DNA from: Adiantum capillus-veneris
Lineage: Eukaryota; Streptophyta; Polypodiopsida; Polypodiales; Pteridaceae
Length of the DNA stretch: 64,000 bases
NCBI GenBank assembly: GCA_014529385.2
Contig: CM043963.1
Span: forward strand, 100,125,412 to 100,189,411
Direction: 5' to 3'
Shown: piece by piece, positions 1 through 11,961 of the stretch
Layout of the letters: each line of letters starts with the position of its first letter
Position numbering within the stretch: the first letter of the stretch is position 1
Translations under genes and position numbers: made by a program
The notes under the pieces: generated by a model
Seen by the model: the letters and a program-made list of their open reading frames with translations, nothing else
What the model was told of the DNA's origin: nothing
Databases searched by the model: none

Positions 1-1140
1 TGGTCATCATTACCTCGTTTAGGAGGTAGCTCACAAGGGATGTTGTCAATAAAAACATCTTGAAACCCCTTGAGAAAATTGGATAACTCTAATTCCTTTT
101 GGTTGCTGTTATTTTCTTTTGCTAAAGCATTAGGTTCATTTTGAGAATCTTTAACAAAAATCATGTACACGGAAATAGAGCTCTTTATTGACTTGTTTAA
201 AGCTCGTGTATGTACAATGGGGATAGTGTTACCCATTTCCTTAGCATCTATATACATGTCTTTTTCCCTGAACTTAAAGGAGATTCTCCTTTCAGGAAAT
301 TTAACATCAGCAGCCAGGCGGTCAAACCATGGTGCCCCTAGGATTACATCCTCATGCTTGAGAGGAGAGATAAAGAAGCCCTCTTTGTCAACATAGCCTT
401 GGACATGAAGCCTCAATTTCCCAATTAAGGGAGTGACTGAAGCTTCTTGCCCCTTGAAGGCATTGTCTACGGGTAGGACATCTCCCATCTCGTAGGATTG
501 TATGCCTAGCTTGGTGGCTAACTCCATAGATATAAAATTGTGAGTAGAACCAGGGTCAAAGAGAATAAAAGCATCATGTTCTCTTACCTTTTCCCAAGCA
601 TGGCATAGAGGAGATCCTTTGTGGTGATTTTGGTGAGTCTCCTCCTCTTGGATTTCAACCAAGGAAGCTCTAGGAGGATCTTGGCGGTTGTTCTTTTGGG
701 GACAAGCACGGTACGCATGCCCTTGTTCGCCGCACTTGAAACACCGATTATCCTTGCGATAACGCTCAAGCTCTTCAGGAGAGAGTTTTTTTTTACCTTT
801 GTAAACTCCCTTCTCTTTAGCTTTGTTGGAATTGCCCTTAGGAGACTTTTGGACATTGTCCTTCCCCTTAGGCTCGTTGGAACCCTTGTTTTCCGTGGGC
901 TTATTATTTCTTTTAGCCCCCGTTTGGAAATTGATTCGAGAGGCCACCATAGTATGGTGTATTACCGCCGATATGATACGTGGACTTTGGGAGTTGACAT
1001 ACTCCACCATTTCTTCGGTTAAGCCCGCACAAAATTGTTGCTTTTGCTCTCCAAAATCCAACTTTTTGAAGACAGTGGCTTGGAGTTGTAGGTTCCAAAA
1101 CTTGTCTACATATTTGTGGATGGATTCATAGGGAGAGAGC
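1..1140 (-). CDS. pol: Element D: gag C-terminus, zinc knuckle and aspartic protease (runs off the left edge)
   Basis: My translation of the minus strand stays open from about 1140 to position 1. In order it shows a gag C-terminal part (YVDKFW, TEEMVEYVNS), a CCHC zinc knuckle (CFKCGEQGHAYRAC, near 748-707), and a retropepsin-like active site FDPGSTHNFIS near 570-535, followed by a flap and hydrophobic region (GAPWFDRLAADV). DPG takes the place of the usual DSG. It stops before reverse transcriptase, which would lie left of the window. The C copy has the same layout at 13769-14647. There is no ATG for this part because it is the downstream half of a frameshifted gag-pol frame. Confidence 0.82.
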
Positions 1141-1141
1141 T

Positions 1142-2151
1142 TTAAGCTTCGCCATTTGGTGAGTACTTTGTCTTTGGCATTGGTGGCCAAAACTGCTTCA
1201 TAATGGAAGCTATTAAAGCTTTCCATGCTCGCGGAGCTTCACCGTTGGCTCCTAGGCTAGACCACCATTGCCTGGCGAACTTTTGAAAGTGAATAGATAC
1301 ATGGCGTAGGTTAGAGGACTCCATGAAGCCCTCATCTCCAAACGCCGCATCAAATTGTTGGATAAAGGCCAAGACTTTGTCCGTAGCACCAAAGGTGCCA
1401 TCATAGGTAAGGAAAGAGATTCTCTTCCCTCCCTCTTTGAACTTCTTCAGCTTGGACGACCTCTTCCATGCGGCATAGGATTTCCTATGGCCTCTTCTTT
1501 TTGATGGTTCAAAGGTTGCACCATCACTTTCTTCAGAAGGTGAAGAATTTGAAGAAGGTGGAGAAGAGGGTGACCTCTTTCTCGCCTTTTTCTTGTCTTG
1601 ATCTTCTTTGTCTTCACCATCACTTTCATAAGAGGAAGAGGATGAAGAAGATGGAGAAGAGGGTGTCCTCTTTCTTGCCTTTTTCTTCTCTTGCTTTTTA
1701 TCATCCCTCTTTGAATTATGGTGTGGAGAAGGGTGCGATGGTCTTCTCCGCTTTGGTGGTGATGGAGAGTGTTTAGCCCGCCATCTTCGTGGAGCCATCT
1801 CCACCGAGGTGGCGGGAGACTCACTTCTTTCTCGTTCCTTAGGTGGAGGCTCTTGAGTTCTCCTTTGGGAAGGAGATGCATCATCAAGAAGTAAATTCTT
1901 GAGCCCTTCGTATGGATTCTCTTCTTCTTCCCAAATCGGAGAGAGATCTATTTTGGAAGTCTCACAAGGAGGCTTCCTAGGTGTTCTCTTGTCATGGTGA
2001 TGGGCTTGGAGAATCCCATGAGCACGGAGCTTCCGTTGCACTTCACTTTGAAGAGGTGGATTGCCCATGGCTTGTTGAAGCCTAGAAACAAGATAGTTAA
2101 CAAGCATCGGAGCATCATTAGTAGCTTCCTTATTAGCAAAATCAAAGTTAT
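1142..2151 (-). pseudogene. gag: gag of element D, split by A and frameshifted near its end
   Basis: This is the capsid-type gag of D. The ATG is at 21519. About 14 codons are read up to 21478, then A interrupts, and the frame resumes at 2151. After a short N-terminal part comes a low-complexity Lys/Arg/Ser-rich stretch (KKKARKR and poly-Ser blocks), then a conserved gag block containing ARQWWSSLGA. The frame is lost near 1190, where the C copy reads on as MKQFLATDAK, and it ends at 1142. The following gag part (YVDKFW) resumes in another frame from about 1140. So there are two lesions, the A insertion and a small indel. The same gag in C has several stops of its own. Confidence 0.85.
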
Positions 2152-3046
2152 TGTTGACCGCTGGGTCAACAACACAACATAACTCAAGTTTCGTACCAAA
2201 GTCTTATCTTTTGCGAGTTATGAAATGCTGCGGATTATGGCTATAAACGTCATTTGTAATGCGTAGTTATTCTAGTTTCAGAAGCCGGGGTGCAATGGCA
2301 CTTCCAGATTGTAAATACAAAGCCATTTGACCCTTTCAACCCCATTTTTGGTTAAACCTAAGGTAGCCTTAGTATATAAGGTACCTAGGTCATTTTGTAA
2401 GAGGAGGACTTTTTTCCTAATCAAAACTTTAGCGCTGCCGTCGACTGTGTGTGAGAGAGAAAGAGAGTGAGCGTGAGCTTTATCCTCTCGCTATGCCCGG
2501 CTCGCTCAACACATTGGAGATCCGACTACACCATTGTTGTAGGCTTGAGGAGAGCTATGCTACAATGCCAAGCATTCCACGCGAGACAAAGCGCACACGC
2601 GGACGCATCTACGAGCTATTTAATCGTGGCGACATAAGCTACGCATAGGTACTCATAAATTTCACTTTCGGGCACTTTCAAAATTCTGCTCTGTCATCCT
2701 ACGCGTTTTCCGCAGATGGGTTTAGAGTGAGGTTTTTGAGTGTAGAAGCTTAGGGACAGGTGTATCCTAGTGAGGGGATGGTGTTTCTTAGGTTTCGTAC
2801 GAGTCTGGCATGATTAGGTGAGTTACCTTCCGTATGTGTGTATGTGGCTAGGTGGTGTTGTTGAGAGCAGTGAGGTTCTTGATTGTGGTTTAGTTGGCCT
2901 TCCAGAGTGTTGTATGTGTAGGATGGTCTCAGCCTGACAAGCTAAGGAGATTTCCTCCGTGTGCCTATTGTGTCATCGATTGACATTATGTTGATCTAGG
3001 TAGTGTTTGCATACACTTCATGGGTGTGTGAGTCGCTCCTCCAACA
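2152..3046 (+). repeat. 5' LTR of element A (895 bp)
   Basis: It matches 20520-21477 along its whole length. A stretch of about 54 bp present in the 3' LTR near 20988-21042 is absent here around 2620. Both copies contain a TATATAAGG-like box (near 2374 here), followed by a purine-rich GAGAGAGAAAGAGAG stretch. Confidence 0.92.
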
Positions 3047-3066
3047 TTGGCACCGCTGCCGGGGAC
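3047..3066 (+). promoter_or_regulatory. Primer binding site of A (tRNA-Asp type)
   Basis: It reads TTGGCACCGCTGCCGGGGAC directly after the LTR. It differs at about two positions from the complement of the 3' end of plant tRNA-Asp (GTC), as I recall that tRNA. This separates A from the tRNA-Met primed B, C and D. Confidence 0.72.
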
Positions 3067-4351
3067 ACAAGGACCTAAGTAGGTTTCCTACTAGCACTCG
3101 TGTGATGGTTGCTTGATTTAGTTTCGGCTAAAGAAAGCGTTTTTCTTAAGTGGATCCGGAAGAGGATATTCCGCGATCAAGTGGATAGCCAAGAAGCGTG
3201 TGTCTTGCTGAGGGTCTGCGATAGGTTTAGTTAGGATATGTGGATTAGAGCAGTTGTTGGTGGTCGAGTGATTTGTAAGGTGATAAAAGCGTTTACTAGT
3301 CTGTGTGTGGCAGTGAAGCGTTTTTCTACTCATAGATACAAAACCCCATATGATTTGTAGGAGTAGCTTTAGGTAAGTGATCCGATTTCGATCTAGAGCT
3401 ATTCAGCACTGAATTATTTGCTAAAGTGCTTGATTGCGTTTGAAATCACAGAAAAGTGTTCTTTTGAGGGTAAAAATGCATTAAACAAGATTTTGTGGAT
3501 ATTTTTGTATGACTGACTGATGTCGTGCATATAAAAGAGCATTTGCAAGGGTTCTGTGAAGAAAACCTACAATTATGTAAACATAGACATCCTACGCGTA
3601 GAATGTCTCAAGGGGAATCTAGAGACCAAATTTGAAAATTCTGACTGACTAGTGGGTTCAGAGGGTAGGTTTAACCCTAGTAACATATTGACTTGGGTGT
3701 TTTCCCCTATTTTTGTTGACCAAAAGCCAAAAGGCGGAGTCAGAAAACGTAAAATTTCAGCAAAGGCTTAATTGAGTGATTTTTGCATGTTTTTGTAATT
3801 GTGAAGCATACTTGCACTTGCTGAGAGCATAAGGAAGCATCAGGGACACTTCAGTCTCAAAAAAATCAGCAGTAGACATCCTACGCGTAGGATGTCTACA
3901 GGGTGATCTGGTAGAAATTTTGAAATTCTGAGTTGACCAGTGTGTTCAGAAGGTAGGTTTTACCCTATTTTCACCTGGAAAGTGGAAATTTGACCAAATT
4001 TTGACAGATCAAAGCCAAAAGACGAGAATTGCCAGACATCCTACCCAAATTGTGCCCAAGGCATAATTTTTGAGACCAAACCATAGGATGACTCCAAAGG
4101 CATGTTCTAAATGTTGTATTGAGTGCATGTGATAAATTTCATCTTATTTGGGTTAGTGAAAGTGAAGATTGAGCAAACTTTAGCATTTTTGACCGAAAAA
4201 GGCAAGAATAGCTAGTTTTGGGGTCTTTTGACATCCAAATTAAAATCTAAGCATAGCATTGGGTTGCTAACATCAAGGGGAAGCTGTGGCTCAAGTTTGG
4301 CAATTCTAAGCACTTAGACATCCTACGCGTAGGATGTCTTCACCATGATTT
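3067..4351 (+). other. Leader of element A, left part (no gene seen)
   Basis: This non-coding internal sequence lies between the primer site and the insertion point of B. It holds three full palindromes and one half-copy of the series described separately. Open frames are short and show no family motif. The leader continues at 9544 after B. Confidence 0.7.
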
Positions 4352-4673
4352 TGTTGAAATGTCGAGCTCTACACCTTGAGCTGGCATCCACTACGGGTCT
4401 TGGCCGCTTGCGGCATTTACTCAGTGGCGCGTTAGGTGACCGACACGGAGGATCTCTGCCAGTGATTCTACAGCTGGACTACACTTATAGTGCCAGACTA
4501 GTACGCTTCTAGCGAGTTCACACTTAGTGACCGCATGTACATATGTGCTACTTTTCATCTTTAGCACTTAGTCATTTTGTACTCTCTTTTCTACGAAGAA
4601 GAAGAAGAAGCTTTCCATCTCTGTGTGCTTTGTGCTTGTCTTGTGTAGCTCTCTTGCATCCTCATTCTTTACA
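4352..4673 (+). repeat. 5' LTR of element B (322 bp)
   Basis: It starts TGTTGAAATG and ends TTCTTTACA, with the primer site immediately after. Its partner is 9217-9538. Confidence 0.96.
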
Positions 4674-4685
4674 TGGTATCAGAGC
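4674..4685 (+). promoter_or_regulatory. Primer binding site of B
   Basis: It reads TGGTATCAGAGC, complementary to the 3' end of initiator tRNA-Met, and abuts the 5' LTR. Confidence 0.95.
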
Positions 4686-4894
4686 CTGGTGCAGGCAAGA
4701 GAGGCTAAGAGAGCAAGAGCAACACAATCCCAAAGTGCAGTATACAGAGATTTACTGTACAAGTATAGTGGTTGTATGTACGCTTGATTGTGGACACTCG
4801 TTGAGTGTAGAAAGCGTTACAGGTACCACGATAGCAGGTTCAACAGATTTGCAGGTTTTTGCAGATTGTAGCTATTTTGTCTTAGTGCTTCAAG

Positions 4895-5797
4895 ATGTCT
4901 GACGATTTCAGCTAGATTATTACTGAGAAGCTTGAGAGAAATAAGTACCCTACATGGAAGTTCAGAATAACAAATTTCCTAAAAGGAAAAGGTTATTGGG
5001 ACTATGTAGAAGGAGACAATGAAAAGGAACCAGAGATTCCCGAGGCAAATGCTACAGTAGAACAAAGGAAAGCTTTGAGGGACTGGCAACAAGGCCAGAT
5101 CAAAGTGATGTATTGGCTTTCTATGAGCATCACAGATGGCATGATGGGCTATCTACAGGATGCTGAAACCCCCGCCATTGCATGGAGAAACTTAGGTAGA
5201 GTGTTCGAGGTGAACACCAAGGCTAGGAAGCTTCAACTAAAGTCGGAGCTAAATCAGGTTAAGAGGAACAACCTCTCAATCAATGATTATGCCTTGAAGA
5301 TCAAGAGTATCATTGAGGCTCTTGGATCTATTAAAGTCTCAGTGGAAGACGATGACATTGTCTTTGCATGCTTGGATGGTCTAGGAGATGAGTATGTACA
5401 TTTTAGGTCTTCCATGAATACAAGAGACGACATCCGCGTGTTCCAAGATTTGATTTATATGCTTATTCTTGAGGAGAAGAACCTTGACACATCTTCTTCT
5501 AATTGCAGAAATAATTCTGAACAGGCCTTCTATTCTAACTCCAACAGAGGTAGAGGTAGAGGTTGTGGTCGAGGCCCAAGGGGTTGCAGGGGCCAATTTC
5601 TAGAAGGTCAATCAAATAAAAACAATACAGGTGGCAGGGGAAACCAGTCTCAAGGCAGGGGGAGTCAAAGAGGTCGTGGTGCAGGATCAAGCAGGCAGCA
5701 ACATACTCTAGATATCAGAGAATGTTGGACTTGTGGTGAAAGAGGTCACATGTCACGTGACTGTCCAAAGGGAAAAGCAAGTGGAAAGAGAGAATAG
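4895..5797 (+). pseudogene. gag: Copia B gag with an early stop
   Basis: The ATG at 4895 begins MSDDFS and meets TAG at 4913-4915, the seventh codon. The rest of gag follows in the same frame. A UBN2-type capsid region (WQQGQIKVMYWLS through LKIKSIIEALGS) is followed by a Gly/Arg-rich RNA-binding stretch and a CCHC zinc knuckle CWTCGERGHMSRDC starting at 5723. A second TAG at 5795-5797 separates it from the protease part. In related elements gag and pol form one polyprotein, so both stops are probably mutations. Translation could restart only downstream, so the copy is likely inactive. Confidence 0.93.
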
Positions 5798-6502
5798 GGC
5801 AACTATGCATCTACTAGCAGAGATGCAGATGACAGCAAAAACGAGCACATGTTTGTTATGCAGCATGTAATGAATACACTGACTGCAGAGAATTCCACCC
5901 AAGATGATGTTTGGTATGTGGATTCAGGTGCCTCTAATCACATGACGTCTCGTGGAGAGTGGTTTAGAGATATGCGCAAACCAGATGTGTCAGGCTATGT
6001 GCAGACAGGAGATGACACAGCTCACCCCATTGCTCATGTATGGGACATACCTCTAAATATGAAGAGTGGAAAATCAAAGTACTTAGCAGATTTACTTCAT
6101 GTCCCAAACATTACAAAGAATCTTTTTTCTGTTGGACAAATGGTTGAGCAGAGTTTGCAGGTTCGCTTCAATCCAAATGGCTGTTATGTAGAAGATTTCC
6201 AGAATGGCTGTAAGCTGATCACAGAGGGAAAATGTGTGGGCAGAATGTTTACGCTGAATGTAGACATGCCTGAGGTAAAATCTGCATTATTTGCACAGGG
6301 CACAGGTGTTGTGGCTGATGTTGACATTTGGCACAAACGCATTGGCCATGTCAATGAGCAGAGATTGCGCAGCATGCAATCAAAACAGATTGTAAAAGGT
6401 TTGCCCAAATTCAAGGTGGATGGTATGCATAAAGTGTGTGCAGCATGCCAGTTTGGAAAACAGTCAAAGGGCTCATTTCCACATGAGCGCAATGTATGTT
6501 AA
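5798..6502 (+). pseudogene. pol: Copia B protease and pre-integrase region
   Basis: It continues in gag's frame. The retropepsin active site VDSGASNH has its Asp codon at 5921. The gag-pre-integrase domain follows, with the HHCC-type zinc residues (WHKRIGHVN and CAACQFGK). TAA at 6500-6502 interrupts the frame just before the integrase core, which resumes at the next codon in the same frame. All visible catalytic residues are present and only the stops look damaging. Confidence 0.92.
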
Positions 6503-9244
6503 AAGCCACTTGAGGTGGTGCACACAGATGTTTGGGGTCCAACCGATACTGCAAGTATACATGGTTGCAGGTATTATGTCTCTTTCATTGATGACCATAC
6601 AAGGAAAGTATGGGTCTACTTCATGCGTAACAAAAGTGAAGTGTTTGGTCACTTTCAAGACTTCAAAGTCATGATTGAGAAGGAGACAGATATGCAAATC
6701 AAGACATTGAGGTCAGATGGAGGGGGAGAGTACTTCTCCAATGATTTTTCAGATTTTCTGCAAATGCATGGTATACGTAGGCAGTTTACATGCAGATATA
6801 CTCCACAACAGAATGGGGTCGCAGAAAGGAAAAACAGGCACATTGCAGAGGTTGCACGTGCATTGATGAATGAGAAGAACATGACTCATCATTTCTGGGA
6901 TGAAGCCGTAAATACAGCTGTGTACATTATGAATAGGACACCTACAGCTGCGGTGCATGATGTAACACCTGAGGAAAAGTTTACAGGTACAAAGCCTGAT
7001 TTGGCACACTTGAAAGTGTTTGGCTGCATAGCTTACGTGCATGTACCAGATGAGTTGCGTAGGAAATTGGATCCTAAAGCAGAGAAATGTATTCTTGTGG
7101 GATATTCCCTTGAACAAAAGGGGTACAGGTGCTACAATCCTACTACACGAGAATTACGAGTGAGCAGAGATGTAGTCTTTGATGAGATGAGCAGCTGGTA
7201 CAGTAATGCACATGGCACTATTGGGGCTGATGTAAAAGATGATGTGGTTGTACAAAATGTGAGGCCACAGTCACAGGTTTTGAGTGGACCACAAGAGTCC
7301 TCTTCTCGTGGCTCTGTTGAGAAACCATGGAATGGTAGACTACGTACGCAGGTTACTCCACCAACAGGTACAGGGAATGTATCACGAAAAGGAAAGGAAA
7401 AGGTTGATGAACCTCCCTTTATGGTTGATGCATCACTAGGTTTTTCACAAGTAGACATGGATTCAGATGGTTCTGAACAAATTCTTGATGAGGAATTTGG
7501 AATTCCGGCAGTCAGGACACCTGGTGTAAGGAAAGTACAAGAAGATGCTAGAGGGCAAAGGAGTGACCCAGGACCGCGCAGATCTAATAGAGTCAGAAAT
7601 CCATTTCAAAAATTGACTTATGATGGGTATCTAGCGCATCACCAAGCCTACATGGCTAAGGTGATACAGGATGTGGATCCCACATGTTTTGAGGATGCAG
7701 TTGGAAATGTGCATTGGGATGATGCAATGAATGAAGAGATGGCTGCATTGGAAGCAAACGACACATGGGATTTGGTGCCATTGCCAAGTGGCAAGAAAGC
7801 TATTGGCTGTAAATGGGTGTATAAAACCAAGCATAAGGCTGATGGTAACATTGAGCGTCACAAGGCAAGGCTGGTCGCAAAGGTTTATGCAAAGACGTAT
7901 GGCATAGACTATGAGGAGACCTTTGCTCCAGTGGCAAAGATGACGACTGTGAGAGCTGTCATAGCAGTGGCTGCATCTAGAGGATGGATTATGCATCAAA
8001 TGGATGTAAAGAATGCCTTCTTGAATGGTGAGTTGCAAGAGGAAGTGTATATGGATCAGCCACCTGGTTATGTCGATCCAGGTTACCCAGATTATGTATG
8101 TAGACTTCTCAAAGCTTTGTATGGTTTGAAGCAGGGCTCTAGAGCATGGTATGACAGGATTGCCAAGTATCTTGTCAGTATTGGTTTTAGGAGAGCTCAT
8201 GCTGATCATTCACTCTATGTACGTGAGAGTGATGTGGGGATTGTGGTCATTACCATATATGTAGATGACCTTATTATTGTTGGTGACAATGCTATGGAGA
8301 TTGACCATGTGAAGGGTCTTCTCAAACAGGAGTTTGAAATGAAACATTTAGGCGAGTTGCGCTACTTTCTTGGCATTGAGGTGATCAGGACTCCAGAGGG
8401 TGTATGGCTATCACAGAGACAGTATGCTTTGGACATGTTGTCAAAGTATGGTATGGCTGATTGTAAGCCAATTTCTATTCCCTTGGATGTGAATGCAAAG
8501 CTGAGTGCAGAGAAGGGTGATGTTGTTGAGGATGTCAACATGTACAGGAAGATTGTGGGTAGTCTAATCTACTTGACTATCACGAGGCCAGACTTGAGCT
8601 ACACAGTAGGCTTGGAGAGTCAGTTCATGCAGCTTCCGAGGAAGCCACATTTGGATGGAGTACGACGCACACTTAGGTATGTGCAAGGTACTCTTGACTA
8701 CGCATTGTTCTATGCAGCAGATGCACCATTAGCATTGTATGGGTATACAGATGCAGATTGGGCAGGTAGCATTGTTGATAGGAGATCTACGAGTGGATTC
8801 ATGTTCTCTTTTGGGAGTGCTGCTGTTACTTGGAGCAGCAAAAAGCAGCCTACGGTTGCTTTATCAAGCACAGAGGTCGAGTACAGAGGTGCATCACTTG
8901 CGGCGTGCGAGGTAGCTTGGCTACGCACATTACTTGAGGACTTGGGAGTGCAAGTGGAGCAGCAGATTTTCATCCATTGTGACAACCTCAGCAGCATGCA
9001 GTTGGCTAGGAACCTAGTGTTCCATGCCAGGACCAAACACATAGAGGTCCATTACCACTACGTTCGAGAGCGAGTGTTGGCGGGCGACATCGACTTGGTC
9101 TACGTCATCACAGAGGAGCAGATAGCGAATATCTTTACCAAGGCCCTTGGAGCTGAGAAGCTTCGACGTTTTCGGACTATGCTTGGACTCTGCGACATGC
9201 AGAGCTCGAGGGGGAGTGTTGAGATGTCGAGGTCTACACCTTGA
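6503..9244 (+). pseudogene. pol: Copia B integrase, reverse transcriptase and RNase H
   Basis: An uninterrupted stretch of about 910 codons. The integrase core shows HTDVWGP, LRSDGGGEY and NGVAERKNR, giving the D,D(35)E residues. Reverse transcriptase starts near WDLVPLPSGKKAIGCKW and carries the catalytic IYVDDLIIVGD near 8260. RNase H has YTDADWAGS (near 8746), DRRSTSGF and SSTEVEYRG. The frame ends in the 3' LTR at 9244. Every core motif I looked for is intact, so the part is coding-competent on its own. I call it pseudogene only because the polyprotein upstream has three stops. Confidence 0.94.
9203..9216 (+). promoter_or_regulatory. Polypurine tract of B
   Basis: GAGCTCGAGGGGGAG-like purine run directly before the 3' LTR, expected to prime plus-strand synthesis. 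Confidence 0.85.
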
Positions 9245-9538
9245 GCTGGCATCCACTACGGGTCTTGGCCGCTTACGGCATTTACTCACTGGCACGTTAG
9301 GTGACCAACACGGAGGATCTCTGCCAGTGATTCTACAGCTGGAATACACTTATATTGCCAGCCTAGTACGCTTCTAGCAAGTTCACACTTAGTGACCGCA
9401 TGTACATATGTGCTACTTTTCAGCTTTAGCACTTAGTCATTTTGTACTCTCTTTTCTGCGAAGAAGAAGAAGAAGCTTTCCATCTCTGTGTGCTTTGTGC
9501 TTGTCTTGTGTAGCTCTCTTGCATCCTCATTCTTTACA
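9217..9538 (+). repeat. 3' LTR of element B (322 bp)
   Basis: It starts TGTTGAGATG and ends TTCTTTACA, followed by the TSD GATTT. Confidence 0.96.
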
Positions 9539-9543
9539 GATTT

Positions 9544-10413
9544 AGCACTCCAAATCAAATTCTGAGCATACCACAGTGATCAGCACCTTAAGGAGAGTCT
9601 GTGGTTCAAATTTGGGGAAATTCTAAGCAGTTAGACATCCTACGCGTAGGATGTCTAAGGCATGATTTAGAGGCCAAATTCAAAATGTGGACATAGCAGG
9701 GTGTTGTATAGTCTTAGGGAAGCCTCCTAGTCAATTTTGGTCCAATTTGGAGTTGATTTGACTTAGGAATTCATTAGAACAGACATCAGGCTTTTGAAAC
9801 AGATTCTTGATCATTTGACCAACCTATAGGTGTCAGAATCAAGAAGAAAAAATAGCTGTGAGCTAAGCACATCAAGGGGAAGCTACAGTGCAAGTTTGAG
9901 CTTAAACATAGCAAAAAGACATCCTACGCGTAGGATGTCTCCAGGGTCATAAAGTGGTCAAAATTCTATTGTATCCATATAGGGAGGTTCTAAGTGTCTC
10001 AAGGATTCCAGAACTTTTTTTCAAAAGTGAATTTGGACCTTGTTTGGCCTATTTACCAAGCAAAGACAAGAATTGTCAGACATCCTACTCTTGGAGTGCA
10101 ATAGAAGCTTATGCAGCTCTTGGAGAGCGGCTCTACAGATCTTAGATCAAAACTTGAACTAAATGCATGCCAACGGCAACCATTTAGTTCAACTTTGAAA
10201 AAACATCATTTAAGGCCTCAAAATGCATCCGGAAGTCAAGGGTGTCTAAAAGTGACAATTTGCGAGAATTGTGAGAAAACGGTTGCGGTTTTGGACATAG
10301 TTTCGACTTTTCCCTAACCAAAGCACTTGAACACAGTGGACTAAGTCTACTTGAACCAAGAAAAAGATCTTAAGCCCACAAATCATGTCTACCCTAGATT
10401 CAAACGCAGCTTA
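9544..10413 (+). other. Leader of element A, right part (no gene seen)
   Basis: This continues A's non-coding leader after B, with palindromes at 9634 and 9917 and a half-copy at 10078. The boundary with C at 10414 is set by the start of homology to D's LTR. Confidence 0.7.
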
Positions 10414-11948
10414 TGTCATAATAATCAATATCTAATTCTCCTAAATGATTTTCTCATATTAAAATGATCATTTAATGTGGGGAAGTGCTAGGGGAGAAAA
10501 GGCTAGAATATTGGTTAGGCTAGCAGACCGGCCATAGTAGGGATCCAAAGGAGGGAAAATAGGGATCCAAAGGGGGGGGGGGGGGGGGCATCTGCAAAAG
10601 AGCCATGTGCAACAATGGGCTAAAAAGACCCTAAGGTTCAACCCATTAAGACTTCTAAAATGCTAAGGTTCCAAAATTCAAAGGTTGTGTCCAAAGGGTT
10701 AAAGCTTAGGGGGAAATTGGATTCTTTGTGTTCTCTCCAAAGTCAACACATATCCCTACATGGGAGGGGGCGAGCCCTTCTTTTAGGGGATGAGAGAGAA
10801 AGCCACACACACACACACAGGCTCCCTTTACACAAAGGGAATGAGGGACACATGTCAGCTCCCTAGGCTAGATGCCCACAAGGTGTGCCCAGTTTCTATT
10901 GGATGACCCTTCAAGTGGACCAATTAGAATTAAGCTAGAGTAAATCTAGTTTAATTAATTTAAAAACATTTAATAAAAGAAACCAATGAGAATTAAGTCT
11001 CCTAGAAGACTATTGGGCAGTCTCCCAAGGGGTCCAATGAGAGTTTAGTTTAATTATTTAATTACCTAAAGCTCTCACAAAAGGGGAAAGGGGGACACAT
11101 GTCAAAAGGCTATCACTTATGCTGCTTAATTGTGATTGGCTTGACTTGGGGAGGGACAATGAGGCTAGAGAAAGAGAAAATAGCAAGGGGGCTCGCCCAA
11201 GAGAGAGAGGTGGCTGATTTTTGCAAGGCATTATCACACACAGACTCACACAATCTCATGTGTGAAGAAAGAGAAGACTATCTCTTCCCAAGCTTAAATG
11301 GAGAGCTCATCACCTGCTCCAAGCTTGTGAGATAGAAGCCTACATCAACACACTCTTGGCATGTGGATGCAAATCCAACCAAGAGCCAAGCTTCAATGCA
11401 TGCTCATCTCCTCTACCAAGCTAATTACTAAGCTAAGCTATGCTAATATGAGTGATTATGTGAGGAGATGTACATCTTTCTCATAAGATACTCCTTCTTC
11501 CTCTCAATCTACTCTCATACCCTGCTAGCTCTCACCATCTTCGAAGGTGTGTGAGGTCTTGGGTCTGAGAACGGGGATAATTCAAGTTGTGTTTGCTAAG
11601 TGTTTGCTTAGTGCATGAAGCTTCCATCTTCATTGCACTAGCTAGTCTTGAAGGAACACAAAGAATTGTATTGTACAATGTCTCTCTTGATGGGAGAAAC
11701 CATAATACAAAGCCTTTTGGAGGGGGGACCGGCTCCATGCAAATCCGGTCCTCAACTGTTGTCATTAGCTTAATTTCTCTCTCTTTTGAAAGTATTGTCG
11801 ATGCTATCTAACTAGGTGTTATGCTTTTTGTTGCTCTCTCCACCCAAGCACTCTTGTAATTCTCATTAGGAATCTATTCTAATGAAATGCCCACTATGTT
11901 CATGCTCATTTCCGCTACACACAAGTTATTAGGCCATTAAATGTTACA
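10414..11948 (+). repeat. 5' LTR of element C (1535 bp)
   Basis: It starts TGTCATAATAATC and ends GTTACA, matching D's LTR (21937-23590, opposite strand). It has a run of 17 G at 10572-10588 and a short AC run near 10803. Confidence 0.88.
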
Positions 11949-11949
11949 T

Positions 11950-11961
11950 TGGTATCAGAGC
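11950..11961 (+). promoter_or_regulatory. Primer binding site of C
   Basis: TGGTATCAGAGC one base after the LTR end, tRNA-Met type. A leader of about 400 bp follows before the gag ATG at 12365. Confidence 0.92.

Larger units (their letters stand above)
4352..9538 (+). mobile_element. Element B: Ty1/copia retrotransposon, nearly complete, inserted in A
   Basis: It has two 322-bp LTRs, a perfect 5-bp TSD GATTT (4347-4351 and 9539-9543), a tRNA-Met type primer site and a polypurine tract. A single gag-pol frame is broken only by three stops. By eye the LTRs differ at about 12 of 322 positions, so the insertion is fairly young. It lies 12 bp from the palindrome at 4316-4339. The domain order gag, protease, integrase, reverse transcriptase, RNase H is that of Ty1/copia. 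Confidence 0.97.
3585..10101 (+). repeat. Series of 24-bp palindromes in the leader of A
   Basis: The half-site AGACATCCTACG is followed at once by its reverse complement. Copies are at 3585-3608 (one mismatch), 3874-3897 (palindrome extends to 28 bp), 4316-4339, 9634-9657 and 9917-9940. Half-copies that lose the second arm start at 4034 and 10078. With element B (and one TSD) removed, successive gaps are about 289, 160, 282, 126, 283 and 161 bp. The sequence around them is also repeated in diverged form (CATCAAGGGGAAGCT upstream). The block is therefore a decayed long-unit tandem repeat with a palindrome at each boundary. A related TCATCCTACGCGTTTTCC lies in both LTRs (near 2694 and 21116). 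No coding frame is visible. Confidence 0.85.

Noticed and set aside
163-1131. Plus-strand open frames over D
   Set aside because: They are antisense shadows of D's gag-protease frame.
4674-4685. tRNA-Met gene fragments
   Set aside because: TGGTATCAGAGC at 4674, 11950 and 21924 is the retroelement primer site beside an LTR, not a tRNA gene.
3585-10101. CRISPR-like array
   Set aside because: The repeats are palindromes 126-289 bp apart in a plant retroelement. Spacing, spacers and context do not fit CRISPR.
10660-11811. Several short frames at 10660-11811
   Set aside because: They lie in the LTR of C and have no partner domain; the same holds for 22075-23300 in D.
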